Shown piece after piece: positions 1-7,348 of a DNA stretch of 13,267 nt. The notes below the pieces were generated by a model that did not search any database, was not told where the DNA came from, and worked only from the letters and a program-made list of their open reading frames with translations. The position numbers were made by a program, and so were the translations under genes. Source of the stretch: JBFHES01 sp041584015 (GTDB taxonomy: Bacteria; Bacteroidota; Bacteroidia; Bacteroidales; M50B96); contig JBFHES010000119.1 of NCBI GenBank assembly GCA_041584015.1, forward strand, positions 1-13,267, read 5' to 3'. Each line of letters opens with the position of its first letter. Positions within the stretch are counted from its first letter, which is position 1.

Positions 1-80
1 ACCGCATGAAAAATCCTTTTCAATTAGAACATAAATCTAACATTTATATTATTGAAAAGGACTTAGAGATAATAAAATGA
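1..80 (+). CDS. possible C-terminal tail of a gene cut by the window edge
   Basis: A frame open from the window edge runs through the ATG at 6-8 to a TGA at 78-80, giving a tail that ends ...IIEKDLEIIK. It would converge on msrB, with 15 nt between the two stops. Only about 25 codons are visible, so openness by chance is quite possible, and no family can be recognised. The same DNA also forms a terminator-like hairpin for msrB on the other strand, which is an alternative reason for its composition. Confidence 0.25.
   Translation, partial: RMKNPFQLEHKSNIYIIEKDLEIIK
9..61 (-). terminator. candidate intrinsic terminator for msrB
   Basis: An 11-bp perfect inverted repeat has arms at 14-24 and 51-61 and a 26-nt loop. 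Read on the minus strand, in the direction of msrB, the second arm ends in GGA and is followed directly by five T residues. It lies 35 nt beyond the msrB stop. The stem is AT-rich and the loop is long, so it is weaker than a textbook terminator. Confidence 0.4.
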
Positions 81-95
81 ACTGAGCAGAATCAA

Positions 96-590
96 CTACT
101 TTTCTGTTCCTTCTGGGGTAAACTTTAAGGATGCTGAATTAATACAGTAGCGTAAACCGGTTGGTGGCGGACCATCTTCAAACACATGCCCCAAGTGCGC
201 ATCGCAGTGTTTGCATTGCACTTCCTGACGAATCATACCATGACTGGTATCCCGCAGTATTTTTATATTCTCCTCTTCGCGAATATCATAAAAACTTGGC
301 CAGCCACATCCCGATTTAAACTTAGTGTCGGATGTAAACAGCACCTTCTCACAACAGATACAACTGTATTCTCCCTTCTCATAAAAATTATCGAACTCAC
401 CCGTAAAAGCACGTTCTGTGCCTTTCTCACGGGTTACATGATATTGCAATGGTGTTAACATCATTTTCCAATCCTGATCTGTTTTCATGGTCGTATCCTT
501 TTTTACGTGTAACGGTTCTTGTTCCTTTTGCGCGGTAGCACACGAAGCCAGTAAAATTACAAGCGAGAACATTATCATTAAATTCTTCAT
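96..590 (-). CDS. msrB: peptide-methionine (R)-S-oxide reductase, lipoprotein
   Basis: MsrB reduces the R epimer of methionine sulfoxide in oxidised proteins. The 164-residue product starts with a lipoprotein signal (lipobox LASC, lipidated Cys17), so it should sit in the cell envelope facing the periplasm rather than in the cytosol. The MsrB domain spans about residues 40-158. It has two zinc CxxC pairs (C77/C80 and C126/C129), the CGWPSF motif at 95-100, HLGHVF at 132-137, and the catalytic RYCINS with Cys149 as nucleophile. An extra Cys79 lies inside the first zinc pair (C-I-C-C). There is no MsrA domain, so this is a stand-alone MsrB. The acidic residues that often follow the lipid Cys in surface-exported Bacteroidota lipoproteins are absent (CATAQKE), which suggests periplasmic retention. 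It is transcribed divergently from the ArsC-like gene across 155 nt. The family call is secure; the location is inferred from the lipobox. Confidence 0.95.
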   Translation of the reverse strand: MKNLMIMFSLVILLASCATAQKEQEPLHVKKDTTMKTDQDWKMMLTPLQYHVTREKGTERAFTGEFDNFYEKGEYSCICCEKVLFTSDTKFKSGCGWPSFYDIREEENIKILRDTSHGMIRQEVQCKHCDAHLGHVFEDGPPPTGLRYCINSASLKFTPEGTEK

Positions 591-745
591 ACTAGCTATT
601 TATCAATAAGAACAGAAATAAATGAATCAATGTTCGCAGGATAAATGCAATACATCGTTAAAATATCATAATATTTAGATAAGTGAATACAAGATAATTT
701 GTAATTTAACGGTCGCTTAAAAATCAATATTGAAACCATAAAAAG

Positions 746-1087
746 ATGCTAAAAATTTATCATAACCCAAGATGTTCAAAAAGTCGTAAGGGACTGGAAT
801 ATCTTAAGTCAAAAGGAATTGCTTTTGAAACTGTTGAATATTTAAAAGACAAATTCACCGAAGACGAATTAAAGCATGTGCTTATGCTGATGAATAAAAA
901 GCCTTGGGAGATTGTAAGAACCCAGGAAGAGATGTATAAAAAGGAGCTGAAAGGAAAAACCTTTACCGATGATGAATGGGTTCATATTATGGTTAAAAAT
1001 CCTAAACTCATTCAGAGGCCGATTATTTTGGGCAACCATAAAGCGGTGTGGGCACAACCGCCGGAAGAAATGGACATTCTACTTTAA
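746..1087 (+). CDS. ArsC/Spx-family thioredoxin-fold protein (arsenate reductase-like)
   Basis: This 113-residue protein spans the whole ArsC-family fold. The N-terminal NPRCSKSR (residues 7-14) carries the catalytic Cys10. Of the arginines used by the plasmid R773 ArsC enzyme, counterparts are visible at R58 (EIVRT) and R91 (QRPII). The third, in the C-terminal loop, is replaced in KAVWAQPPEE (99-108). Many chromosomal proteins annotated arsC or YffB look like this and have no proven arsenate activity, so a general glutathione/thioredoxin-linked reductase is equally possible. No arsR, arsB or acr3 gene is nearby, which argues against a dedicated arsenic operon. fumC follows on the same strand after 43 nt with no recognisable -7 box between them, so they may be co-transcribed. 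The fold assignment is confident; the substrate is not. Confidence 0.9.
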   Translation: MLKIYHNPRCSKSRKGLEYLKSKGIAFETVEYLKDKFTEDELKHVLMLMNKKPWEIVRTQEEMYKKELKGKTFTDDEWVHIMVKNPKLIQRPIILGNHKAVWAQPPEEMDILL

Positions 1088-1130
1088 ACATCACTCACAT
1101 TATTGAAACCGCAAACTAATTATAAACGAT

Positions 1131-2525
1131 ATGAGCTATAGAATTGAAAAAGATACAATGGGCGAAGTAAAAGTACCAGCCAATAAATATTGGGGTGCAC
1201 AAACACAACGCTCCGTTGAGAATTTCCCCATCGGACCAAAAGCATCAATGCCCATAGAGGTAGTTCATGCTTTCGGCTTTCTAAAAAAAGCTGCCGCTTT
1301 TGCCAACCACGAACTGGGAGTTTTATCCATTGAAAAGCGCAATTTAATTGGTAAGGCCTGCGACGAGATTATAGCTGGCAAACTCGACGACCAGTTTCCT
1401 TTAGTTATCTGGCAAACAGGATCAGGTACGCAAAGCAACATGAATGGCAACGAGGTAGTATCTAATCGTGCTCACGTATTAGATGGCAATAAACTTGGCG
1501 AAGGAATCAAACTGGTTCATCCGAATGATGATGTAAATAAATCGCAATCATCTAATGATACCTTCCCTACGGCCATGCACATTGCAGCCTATAAAATGAT
1601 TATTGAAAACACCATTCCAAAAATTTCTAAACTACGCGATACAATTGCCGACAAAGCAAACGCAATGAAAGATGTGGTAAAAATTGGGCGTACGCACTGG
1701 ATGGATGCAACACCACTTACCCTTGGTCAGGAATTCTCTGGATATGTATCGCAATTAAACCATGGACTAAAAGCACTTAACAATACCTTAGAACACTTGG
1801 GAGAACTAGCACTTGGCGGAACAGCCGTTGGTACTGGATTAAACACTCCGAAAGGCTACGATGTAGCAGTTGCAAAATACATTGCCGAATTTACCGGACT
1901 GCCTTTTATCACTGCAGAAAATAAATTTGAGTCACTAGCTGCACACGACGCAATTGTAGAGACACATGGCGCACTAAAGCAGCTTTCGGTTAGTTTAATG
2001 AAAATTGCCAACGACATTCGCATGCTGGCTTCTGGTCCGCGTTCCGGGATTGGCGAAATAATCATTCCATCCAACGAACCGGGATCGTCCATTATGCCAG
2101 GCAAAGTAAACCCTACACAAGTAGAAGCCTTAACCATGGTTTGTGCACAAGTTATGGGTAACGATGTCGCCATTACTGTTGGCGGATCAAATGGTCATTT
2201 CGAGCTGAATGTGTTTAAACCAATGATGATTTATAATTTCTTGCAATCGGCCGAGTTACTTGGCGATGCTTGCGAATCATTCAACGATAAATGTGCTGTT
2301 GGTATTGAGCCAAACCATCCACGTATTCAGGAACATTTACAGAATTCGTTGATGTTGGTTACTGCACTAAACACGCATATTGGATATGATAAGTCGGCGG
2401 CAATTGCCAAGAAAGCACATAAAGAAGGAACCACTCTAAAACGTGCTGCGCTGGATCTGGGCTACTTAACCGAGGCAGAATTTGACCTCTGGGTTGATCC
2501 ATCAAAAATGATTGGTTCACTTTAG
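1131..2525 (+). CDS. fumC: class II fumarate hydratase
   Basis: This is the oxygen-stable, iron-independent fumarase of the TCA cycle. It interconverts fumarate and L-malate in the cytosol as a homotetramer. At 464 residues it has the usual length. It shows every hallmark of the fumarase/aspartase superfamily: GSGTQSNMN at 97-105, the HPNDDVNKSQSSND segment at 130-143, KIGRTHWMDATPLTLGQ with His189 (equivalent to the E. coli FumC general acid-base His188), and the signature GSSIMPGKVN at 318-327 with Ser319 on the catalytic mobile loop. Aspartase is the main alternative. The HWMDATP segment and overall pattern fit fumarase, where E. coli FumC has HLQDATP. The ATG at 1131 gives the canonical N-terminus (YRIEKDTMGEVKVP). 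The gene ends 20 nt before a strong terminator hairpin. Confidence 0.97.
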   Translation: MSYRIEKDTMGEVKVPANKYWGAQTQRSVENFPIGPKASMPIEVVHAFGFLKKAAAFANHELGVLSIEKRNLIGKACDEIIAGKLDDQFPLVIWQTGSGTQSNMNGNEVVSNRAHVLDGNKLGEGIKLVHPNDDVNKSQSSNDTFPTAMHIAAYKMIIENTIPKISKLRDTIADKANAMKDVVKIGRTHWMDATPLTLGQEFSGYVSQLNHGLKALNNTLEHLGELALGGTAVGTGLNTPKGYDVAVAKYIAEFTGLPFITAENKFESLAAHDAIVETHGALKQLSVSLMKIANDIRMLASGPRSGIGEIIIPSNEPGSSIMPGKVNPTQVEALTMVCAQVMGNDVAITVGGSNGHFELNVFKPMMIYNFLQSAELLGDACESFNDKCAVGIEPNHPRIQEHLQNSLMLVTALNTHIGYDKSAAIAKKAHKEGTTLKRAALDLGYLTEAEFDLWVDPSKMIGSL

Positions 2526-2545
2526 AATATGTTAGCTAAACGAAC

Positions 2546-2587
2546 AAGGCTCCGCTGGAATTGATTTCTTGCGGAGCTTTTTCTTTT
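2546..2587 (+). terminator. intrinsic terminator after fumC
   Basis: A 10-bp stem is formed by 2546-2555 and 2571-2580, with the GC-rich core GCTCCGC/GCGGAGC and a 15-nt loop. It leads into a T-rich run (TTTTTCTTTTT). It lies 20 nt after the fumC stop and 5 nt beyond the end of the converging hemW gene. On the minus strand the stem is followed only by CTTGTTCGTTT, so it may terminate hemW weakly as well. Confidence 0.85.
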
Positions 2588-2591
2588 TAGT

Positions 2592-3719
2592 CTAAACCCA
2601 AAACATTTGGGCGAGAATAGTATCCGAGATGAACCACTTTTCGGGTCTTATTTTTATATGTGTATCCGAAATAACAAAGTTCGATTTCAGCTGAACATCT
2701 CTTAACTGCTCCATCAAAAATTCATAAAACTTATTCTCAAACTGCGTCTTCAAATAATTTAGATCACTTCCCCAATCGGTGCGAAGGGTGGTCATTAAAT
2801 ACTCGTTAAACCGGGTTACTTCATTTAACTCTTCCAGCTCAAATGGAATAGTTCCTTTGTTTAAATGATTGATGTATTTAACCAAATTACGATCGTTCCA
2901 TTGGCGTGAACGAATATTATACGAATGAGCTGATGGCCCGAGTCCGAGGTACTTCTTCTGTTGCCAGTAAGATGTATTGTGTTTAGAGAACATCCCTGCT
3001 TTGGCAAAATTTGAAATCTCATAATGCGTGTAGCCCGCACCGTCAATCATTTTCTTCAATAGCTCAAATTGCTCAACACTTTCATCATCCGGTATTTCTT
3101 TTAAGGTACCCGCTTTTTTGCGATCGCCAAAAACAGTGCCTGGCTCAATGATTAAATGATAAGCCGAAATGTGCGGAACGTCAAGCGCCAAAGCCTGCTC
3201 AATATTCGATTGCCACATTTCATGGCTCATGCCCGGAATGCCATAAATTAAATCAATACTAATATTATCAATCCCATATGCCTTACATTTAGCAACAGCA
3301 TCTAATGCTTGTTCCTTGTTATGCCTTCTGTTCAGGAATTTCAATTGCTCGTCGTTAAACGACTGAATTCCCATACTAATTCTGTTCACCTGGGTATCGG
3401 CCAATTCTCTCACAAATTTTTCACGCAAATCATCCGGATTGCCTTCGAGCGTTATTTCTGCATCAGGGCTCACCCGATTATACTGCTTAATGGTTTGAAT
3501 GATTGATTCTAATTCGCTGGTTCGCAAAACAGACGGCGTGCCACCACCAAAATAGATAGTTGCAATCTCCTCATCTCCCAAATAGTTTTGCTGCAGTTTA
3601 ATTTCCTTTTTCAGAGCTGCCAGAAACTCGTGCTTAGAGCCCAAACTTGTTGTTTTAAAGAAATCGCAATAATTGCATTTCTGAACGCAGTAGGGAATAT
3701 GTATATAAATACCAGCCAT
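2592..3719 (-). CDS. hemW: HemW-type radical SAM heme chaperone (HemN-like)
   Basis: HemW is the short HemN-like radical SAM protein that binds heme and delivers it to apo-targets. It is often mis-annotated as oxygen-independent coproporphyrinogen III oxidase. The 375-residue length matches HemW (about 380) rather than true HemN (about 450). The radical SAM cluster motif CVQKCNYC (Cys11, Cys15, Cys18) follows IYIHIPY at residues 4-10. The SAM-binding GGGTPS is at 58-63, EGNPDD at 92-97 and RISMGIQSF at 113-121. HYEISNFA is at 232-239 and GLGPSAHS at 259-266. The C-terminal HemN_C-type domain occupies about 290-370. The gene converges on fumC and diverges from the MutS-like gene. I found no good -7 box for it in the 139-nt upstream gap. 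Family assignment is strong; chaperone rather than oxidase activity is inferred from length and motifs. Confidence 0.95.
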   Translation of the reverse strand: MAGIYIHIPYCVQKCNYCDFFKTTSLGSKHEFLAALKKEIKLQQNYLGDEEIATIYFGGGTPSVLRTSELESIIQTIKQYNRVSPDAEITLEGNPDDLREKFVRELADTQVNRISMGIQSFNDEQLKFLNRRHNKEQALDAVAKCKAYGIDNISIDLIYGIPGMSHEMWQSNIEQALALDVPHISAYHLIIEPGTVFGDRKKAGTLKEIPDDESVEQFELLKKMIDGAGYTHYEISNFAKAGMFSKHNTSYWQQKKYLGLGPSAHSYNIRSRQWNDRNLVKYINHLNKGTIPFELEELNEVTRFNEYLMTTLRTDWGSDLNYLKTQFENKFYEFLMEQLRDVQLKSNFVISDTHIKIRPEKWFISDTILAQMFWV

Positions 3720-3729
3720 TTTTCTTTAT

Positions 3730-3737
3730 TACTTTTG
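3730..3737 (+). promoter_or_regulatory. weak candidate -7 box upstream of the MutS-like gene
   Basis: TACTTTTG matches the Bacteroidota TAnnTTTG consensus, but it lies about 120 nt before the MutS-like start and right beside the hemW start. No convincing -33 element is visible. It may be a chance match in T-rich DNA. The remaining gap up to 3858 shows nothing else that I recognise. Confidence 0.28.
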
Positions 3738-3858
3738 CAAATTACCTCAAGTGCTGATTTAATTCAGTCTGTAAAGATATCAAACTGAAAAATGTTTATA
3801 CTGGAACAATATATTCTAATTATTAGCATTTTTGATAAAGCAATAAAGGAACATCAAC

Positions 3859-5673
3859 ATGTCGGGATCAATAAAGAACATATACGAGCAAAAAGTTAGC
3901 GAACATCAAAAAATTGTTGACGAAACCAAGCGCAAACTAATTGCCAATGCGGTTTACCGGGGAATTAGCTTTTTGGCAATTATTTTAGGGTCCTACTTTT
4001 TAGCCAAAATACATTGGGGTGCATCCATTGCATCAGTTTTTATAATTGGCTATTTATTTGTCTGGCTCATTCAGCACAGTGCACATATATCGCAAAAATT
4101 GTCTTTCCATCGTCAAATGGTGAGCATCAATAAAAAAGAGATTAAAGCACTTGCATGGAAATATGATCAGTTCGATAATGGTGAAGAATTCTTTAATCCG
4201 GAGCATTACCATCAATATGATCTGGATATTTTTGGTGAAGGCAGCATGTATCAATATTTAAACAGAACCTGTACACAGGGCGGAAAACAAGCGATGGCAG
4301 CATATCTTTCGCAGCCGGAATTAGATCATAATGAGATAATATCTCGTCAGCTTGCAACCGTTGAACTAGCGCCATTATTAGATTGGCGTCAAAAATTCCA
4401 GGCCACCGGAACCATTGAAAACGAAGAAGCAAACGACAAATTAAAAATCTCGGAATGGATGGAACGAGATGTTTTCTTTATGAAAAAGAAAATGTTAGGG
4501 GTATTCATTTACTTGGTTCCAATTCTTTCTCTGCTCATGCTGGCATTACTAATTCTTGATTACATAACGGGCTCCATGTTCATTCTGTATCTGGCTGTGC
4601 CCTTCACAATAATTGGGGTGTATTTAAAGCAAATCAATCATGAGCAAAAGCTGGTAAGCCGCACATGGCAGGTATTACGAAAGTATGCATCCTTGCTGGA
4701 GCAAATTGAGTCGGCAGATTTTCGATCCAAAAGATTGGGCATGTTTCAGTATGAACTAAAAAATGAAAAAGGATCGGCAAGCGGTAAAGTGGGCCAGTTA
4801 TCCAAGATTATTAAAGGGCTCGATAATCGCAATAACATGCTGGTAGGTATTATTCTGGATGGTCTATTTTTATGGGATTTACATTTCATGATTAAGCTTG
4901 AGAAATGGCGCACGGAAAATAAAAACAACTTTGAGCGATGGATTCACATTTTAAGTGAGTTTGATGCACTTTCCAGTTTCGGGAATTTTGCCTATAACAA
5001 TCCACTTTACGTATACCCTGATGTGGAACCAAATATTATCGGAATTAAAGCCAATGAAATAGGACATCCATTGCTTGCAAGCCAACAGCGTGTTAACAAC
5101 GATTTTGAAATTACACAAAACCCCGCCTTTATAATTATCACCGGTGCCAACATGGCTGGTAAAAGTACTTTCCTGCGTACCATAGGAATTAACATGGTTC
5201 TTGGAATGGCCGGTGCACCGGTTTGTGCCAATCGTTTCTCCTTTGCACCAACAGAGGTTTATACCAGCATGCGCACAACCGATTCTTTGCAGAAAAACGA
5301 ATCGTACTTTTTCGCTGAACTCAGCAGATTAAAAATAATGATTGACAAATTAAAAAGCGGAACCAAACTCTTTATCATTCTGGATGAAGTACTAAAAGGC
5401 ACCAACTCCAAAGACAAAGCCATGGGATCGAAGGCACTTGTTAAGCAATTAATTACTATGAAAACAACCGGTATTATTGCCACTCACGATGTTTCACTGG
5501 GCACACTAATAAACGAGTTTCCGGAGAATGTGCGTAACAATCGATTCGAGGTTGAAATGGTGAATGATGAACTTGAGTTCGACTACAAACTGAAAGAAGG
5601 CATTAGTCAGAATTTAAATGCCACATTCCTGATGCAAAAAATGGGTATTACCATCGATGAGTCGAATGGCTAG
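3859..5673 (+). CDS. membrane-anchored MutS-family ATPase
   Basis: This 604-residue protein carries a MutS-type ABC ATPase at its C-terminus. The Walker A is GANMAGKST (429-437), and the signature-like segment DSLQKNESYFFAEL is at 475-488. Walker B is LFIILDEV (504-511, D509/E510), followed by GTNSKDKAMG and the switch histidine in ATHD (541-544). The rest does not match MutS1. No N-terminal mismatch-binding domain with an FxE motif is present. Instead there are two pairs of hydrophobic segments at about 33-52/53-72 and 213-235/239-257, predicted to span the inner membrane. The region at about 260-370 looks like the helical core/lever part of MutS. The C-terminal Smr nuclease of MutS2 is missing. 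Such proteins are annotated in Bacteroidota genomes as MutS-related or mismatch repair ATPases, with no role known to me. A function in DNA mismatch repair should not be assumed; membrane-proximal DNA or ribosome-related work is only speculation. It stands alone between hemW (divergent) and pdxA. Confidence 0.92.
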   Translation: MSGSIKNIYEQKVSEHQKIVDETKRKLIANAVYRGISFLAIILGSYFLAKIHWGASIASVFIIGYLFVWLIQHSAHISQKLSFHRQMVSINKKEIKALAWKYDQFDNGEEFFNPEHYHQYDLDIFGEGSMYQYLNRTCTQGGKQAMAAYLSQPELDHNEIISRQLATVELAPLLDWRQKFQATGTIENEEANDKLKISEWMERDVFFMKKKMLGVFIYLVPILSLLMLALLILDYITGSMFILYLAVPFTIIGVYLKQINHEQKLVSRTWQVLRKYASLLEQIESADFRSKRLGMFQYELKNEKGSASGKVGQLSKIIKGLDNRNNMLVGIILDGLFLWDLHFMIKLEKWRTENKNNFERWIHILSEFDALSSFGNFAYNNPLYVYPDVEPNIIGIKANEIGHPLLASQQRVNNDFEITQNPAFIIITGANMAGKSTFLRTIGINMVLGMAGAPVCANRFSFAPTEVYTSMRTTDSLQKNESYFFAELSRLKIMIDKLKSGTKLFIILDEVLKGTNSKDKAMGSKALVKQLITMKTTGIIATHDVSLGTLINEFPENVRNNRFEVEMVNDELEFDYKLKEGISQNLNATFLMQKMGITIDESNG

Positions 5674-5704
5674 CCGCATTTTCTTATTTAGTGATAAAAC
5701 TTGC

Positions 5705-5712
5705 TATTTTTG
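5705..5712 (+). promoter_or_regulatory. -7 box of the pdxA promoter
   Basis: TATTTTTG followed by C fits the Bacteroidota sigma-ABfr -7 consensus TAnnTTTG exactly. It lies in the 92-nt gap, 54 nt before the pdxA ATG, so transcription would begin near 5718 and leave a leader of about 45 nt. The -33 side is T-rich, without a clean TTTG. Confidence 0.6.
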
Positions 5713-5765
5713 CATAATGAACGACTGGCCAAATTTGTTGTCAGGTTCAGATAAAATATAGACCT

Positions 5766-6875
5766 ATGGATCGTAAAAAAATAAAAGTCGGCATAACTCA
5801 AGGTGATATTAACGGTATTGGATATGAGGTAATCGTAAAAACCTTAATGGATACACGCATTTACGACATGTGTACACCAATTGTATATGGTTCACCAAAA
5901 ATAGCCGCCTATCATCGAAAAGCACTAAACATTGATAATTTTAGCCTGAACATTATTAAAAACGTTTCGGAAGCAAACCACAAACGGGCCAATATTATTA
6001 ATTGCAACAACGAGAATGTTCGGGTTGAGTTAGGTAAATCAACCGAGATGGCTGGCGAGGCTGCCTTCGAAGCGCTTGAGCGTGCCATGAACGACCTTAA
6101 GAGCGGCGTGATTGATGTGCTGGTAACAGCTCCAATTAACAAGCATAATATTCAATCGAAAGATTTTAGTTTTCCGGGACATACCGAATATCTTGAAAGC
6201 AAATTTCCTGGAAGCAAGTCGCTAATGCTTATGGTTAGCGATGTGATGAAAGTTGGTGTGGTTGCTGGTCATATTCCAATAGCCAAAGTGCCCGAATACA
6301 TTACCAAAGAAAATATCTATCAAAAAATTAAATCTTTAAATCAATCATTGATTGAAGATTTTAATATAAGAAAACCGAAGATAGCCGTATTTGGTCTGAA
6401 CCCACATGCTGGCGATAACGGCTTACTGGGAACCGAAGAACAGGAAATAATTATACCAGCAATCGATATGGCCAAAACAGATGGTATTGTTGCCATTGGA
6501 CCGTATCCAGCTGATGGATTCTTTGGATCGGATAATTTTAAAAAGTTTGATGCAATTCTAGCCATGTATCACGATCAGGGCTTGGCACCATTCAAGGCAT
6601 TATCATTCGACAATGGTGTTAATTTCACTACAGGTTTACCAATCATAAGAACCTCTCCATCGCACGGAACTGCTTTTGAGATTGTTGGTAAAAACCTTGC
6701 TTCTGAGAACTCATTCAGGCAAGCGCTATATCTTGCCATTGATGCTTATAAAAACAGAGTGAGTTACTCTGAGTTAAATGCTAATCCATTAAAGTCGCAA
6801 AAGGATGCCATTTTAAATGCCACCAACAATGACGATAATGACATTCTGAAACTTAAGGCAGACGAGGCAAATTAA
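5766..6875 (+). CDS. pdxA: 4-hydroxythreonine-4-phosphate dehydrogenase
   Basis: PdxA oxidises 4-phosphohydroxy-L-threonine with NAD(P). PdxJ then joins the product to deoxyxylulose 5-phosphate to make pyridoxine 5'-phosphate (the DXP-dependent vitamin B6 route). At 369 residues it is slightly longer than E. coli PdxA (329). The visible family motifs are GITQGDINGIGYE (9-21; the usual GDPAGIGPE in variant form), VTAPINK (120-126), FPGHTEYLE (137-145) and GLNPHAGDNG (210-219). AMYHDQGLAPFK (266-277) and TSPSHGTAF (296-304) complete the set. The three metal-binding histidines correspond to His169, His214 and His269. The last 20 or so residues are polar, Asn/Asp-rich and look unstructured. It has its own promoter and stands apart from other B6 genes; pdxJ is not in the window. 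The ATG at 5766 gives the canonical N-terminus. Confidence 0.96.
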   Translation: MDRKKIKVGITQGDINGIGYEVIVKTLMDTRIYDMCTPIVYGSPKIAAYHRKALNIDNFSLNIIKNVSEANHKRANIINCNNENVRVELGKSTEMAGEAAFEALERAMNDLKSGVIDVLVTAPINKHNIQSKDFSFPGHTEYLESKFPGSKSLMLMVSDVMKVGVVAGHIPIAKVPEYITKENIYQKIKSLNQSLIEDFNIRKPKIAVFGLNPHAGDNGLLGTEEQEIIIPAIDMAKTDGIVAIGPYPADGFFGSDNFKKFDAILAMYHDQGLAPFKALSFDNGVNFTTGLPIIRTSPSHGTAFEIVGKNLASENSFRQALYLAIDAYKNRVSYSELNANPLKSQKDAILNATNNDDNDILKLKADEAN

Positions 6876-6908
6876 CATTTTGATAAACCTATTTCTTAAA
6901 TTATATTC

Positions 6909-6916
6909 TATCTTTG
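6909..6916 (+). promoter_or_regulatory. -7 box of the response-regulator promoter
   Basis: TATCTTTG is an exact match to TAnnTTTG, 39 nt before the receiver gene's ATG at 6956. A TTTTG at 6878-6882 lies farther upstream than the usual -33 spacing. With the 80-nt gap after pdxA, this suggests that the receiver gene is transcribed on its own. Confidence 0.55.
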
Positions 6917-6955
6917 GCGTCTAAGACGAGATTGTTGTTGGGGCTAAAATAAAAC

Positions 6956-7348
6956 ATGATGTACAATTGGCAGGATAAGAAGGTTCTTATCGTTGAAGAT
7001 ACGGACGTTGTTAAATTCTTTTTTGAGGCGGCATTACGCTACACAAAAGCAAACATTTTATGGGCTAAAACAGGTATTGAAGCTGTTGAAATCTGCAGAA
7101 AAGATAATAACATTAATGTCATTATTATGGATCTCATGTTACCCGAAATGGACGGTGTCACTGCTACTAAGGAAATTAGAAAGTTTAATGCAGACCTTCC
7201 AATTATTGCTCAAACGGCCTATATTAAAAAGAATGTAGAAAAGAATAGCATTAGTGCAGGATGTAACGAGTTTCTGGCCAAACCGATACAACTCCAAACG
7301 TTATTAGCTACCTTAGATAAATACCTAACACCTAAGCAAGCTTCCTAA
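6956..7348 (+). CDS. stand-alone response-regulator receiver domain (CheY/Spo0F-type)
   Basis: A single phosphoacceptor receiver domain fills all 130 residues, with no DNA-binding or enzymatic output domain. All the key residues are present: the acidic pair Glu14/Asp15 (LIVEDTD), the phosphorylated Asp59 (IIMDLMLPEMDG), the switch Thr87 (AQTAYI) and the conserved Lys109 in FLAKP. The sequence style resembles receivers of Bacteroidota hybrid histidine kinases, so it may act in a multistep phosphorelay or by protein-protein contact. No histidine kinase lies in the window, making it an orphan. Two ATGs (6956 and 6959) are in frame; the choice changes only one residue. Its TAA (7346-7348) interlocks with the TAG (7345-7347 on the minus strand) of the converging small membrane protein gene. 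There is no room for a terminator between them. Confidence 0.93.
   Translation: MMYNWQDKKVLIVEDTDVVKFFFEAALRYTKANILWAKTGIEAVEICRKDNNINVIIMDLMLPEMDGVTATKEIRKFNADLPIIAQTAYIKKNVEKNSISAGCNEFLAKPIQLQTLLATLDKYLTPKQAS

Noticed and set aside
695..701. TAATTTG as a promoter box for the ArsC-like gene
   Set aside because: The spacing within the motif is one base short of TAnnTTTG and no -33 element accompanies it, so I cannot support it.
2592..3719. Oxygen-independent coproporphyrinogen III oxidase (true HemN)
   Set aside because: The length of 375 residues and the short N-terminus with the cluster motif at residue 11 fit HemW rather than the longer HemN.
5717..5761. A 14-codon upstream ORF ending 4 nt before pdxA, like a leader peptide
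   Set aside because: Its ATG falls at or before the transcription start expected from the -7 box at 5705-5712, and it shows no run of regulatory codons, so it is probably not translated.
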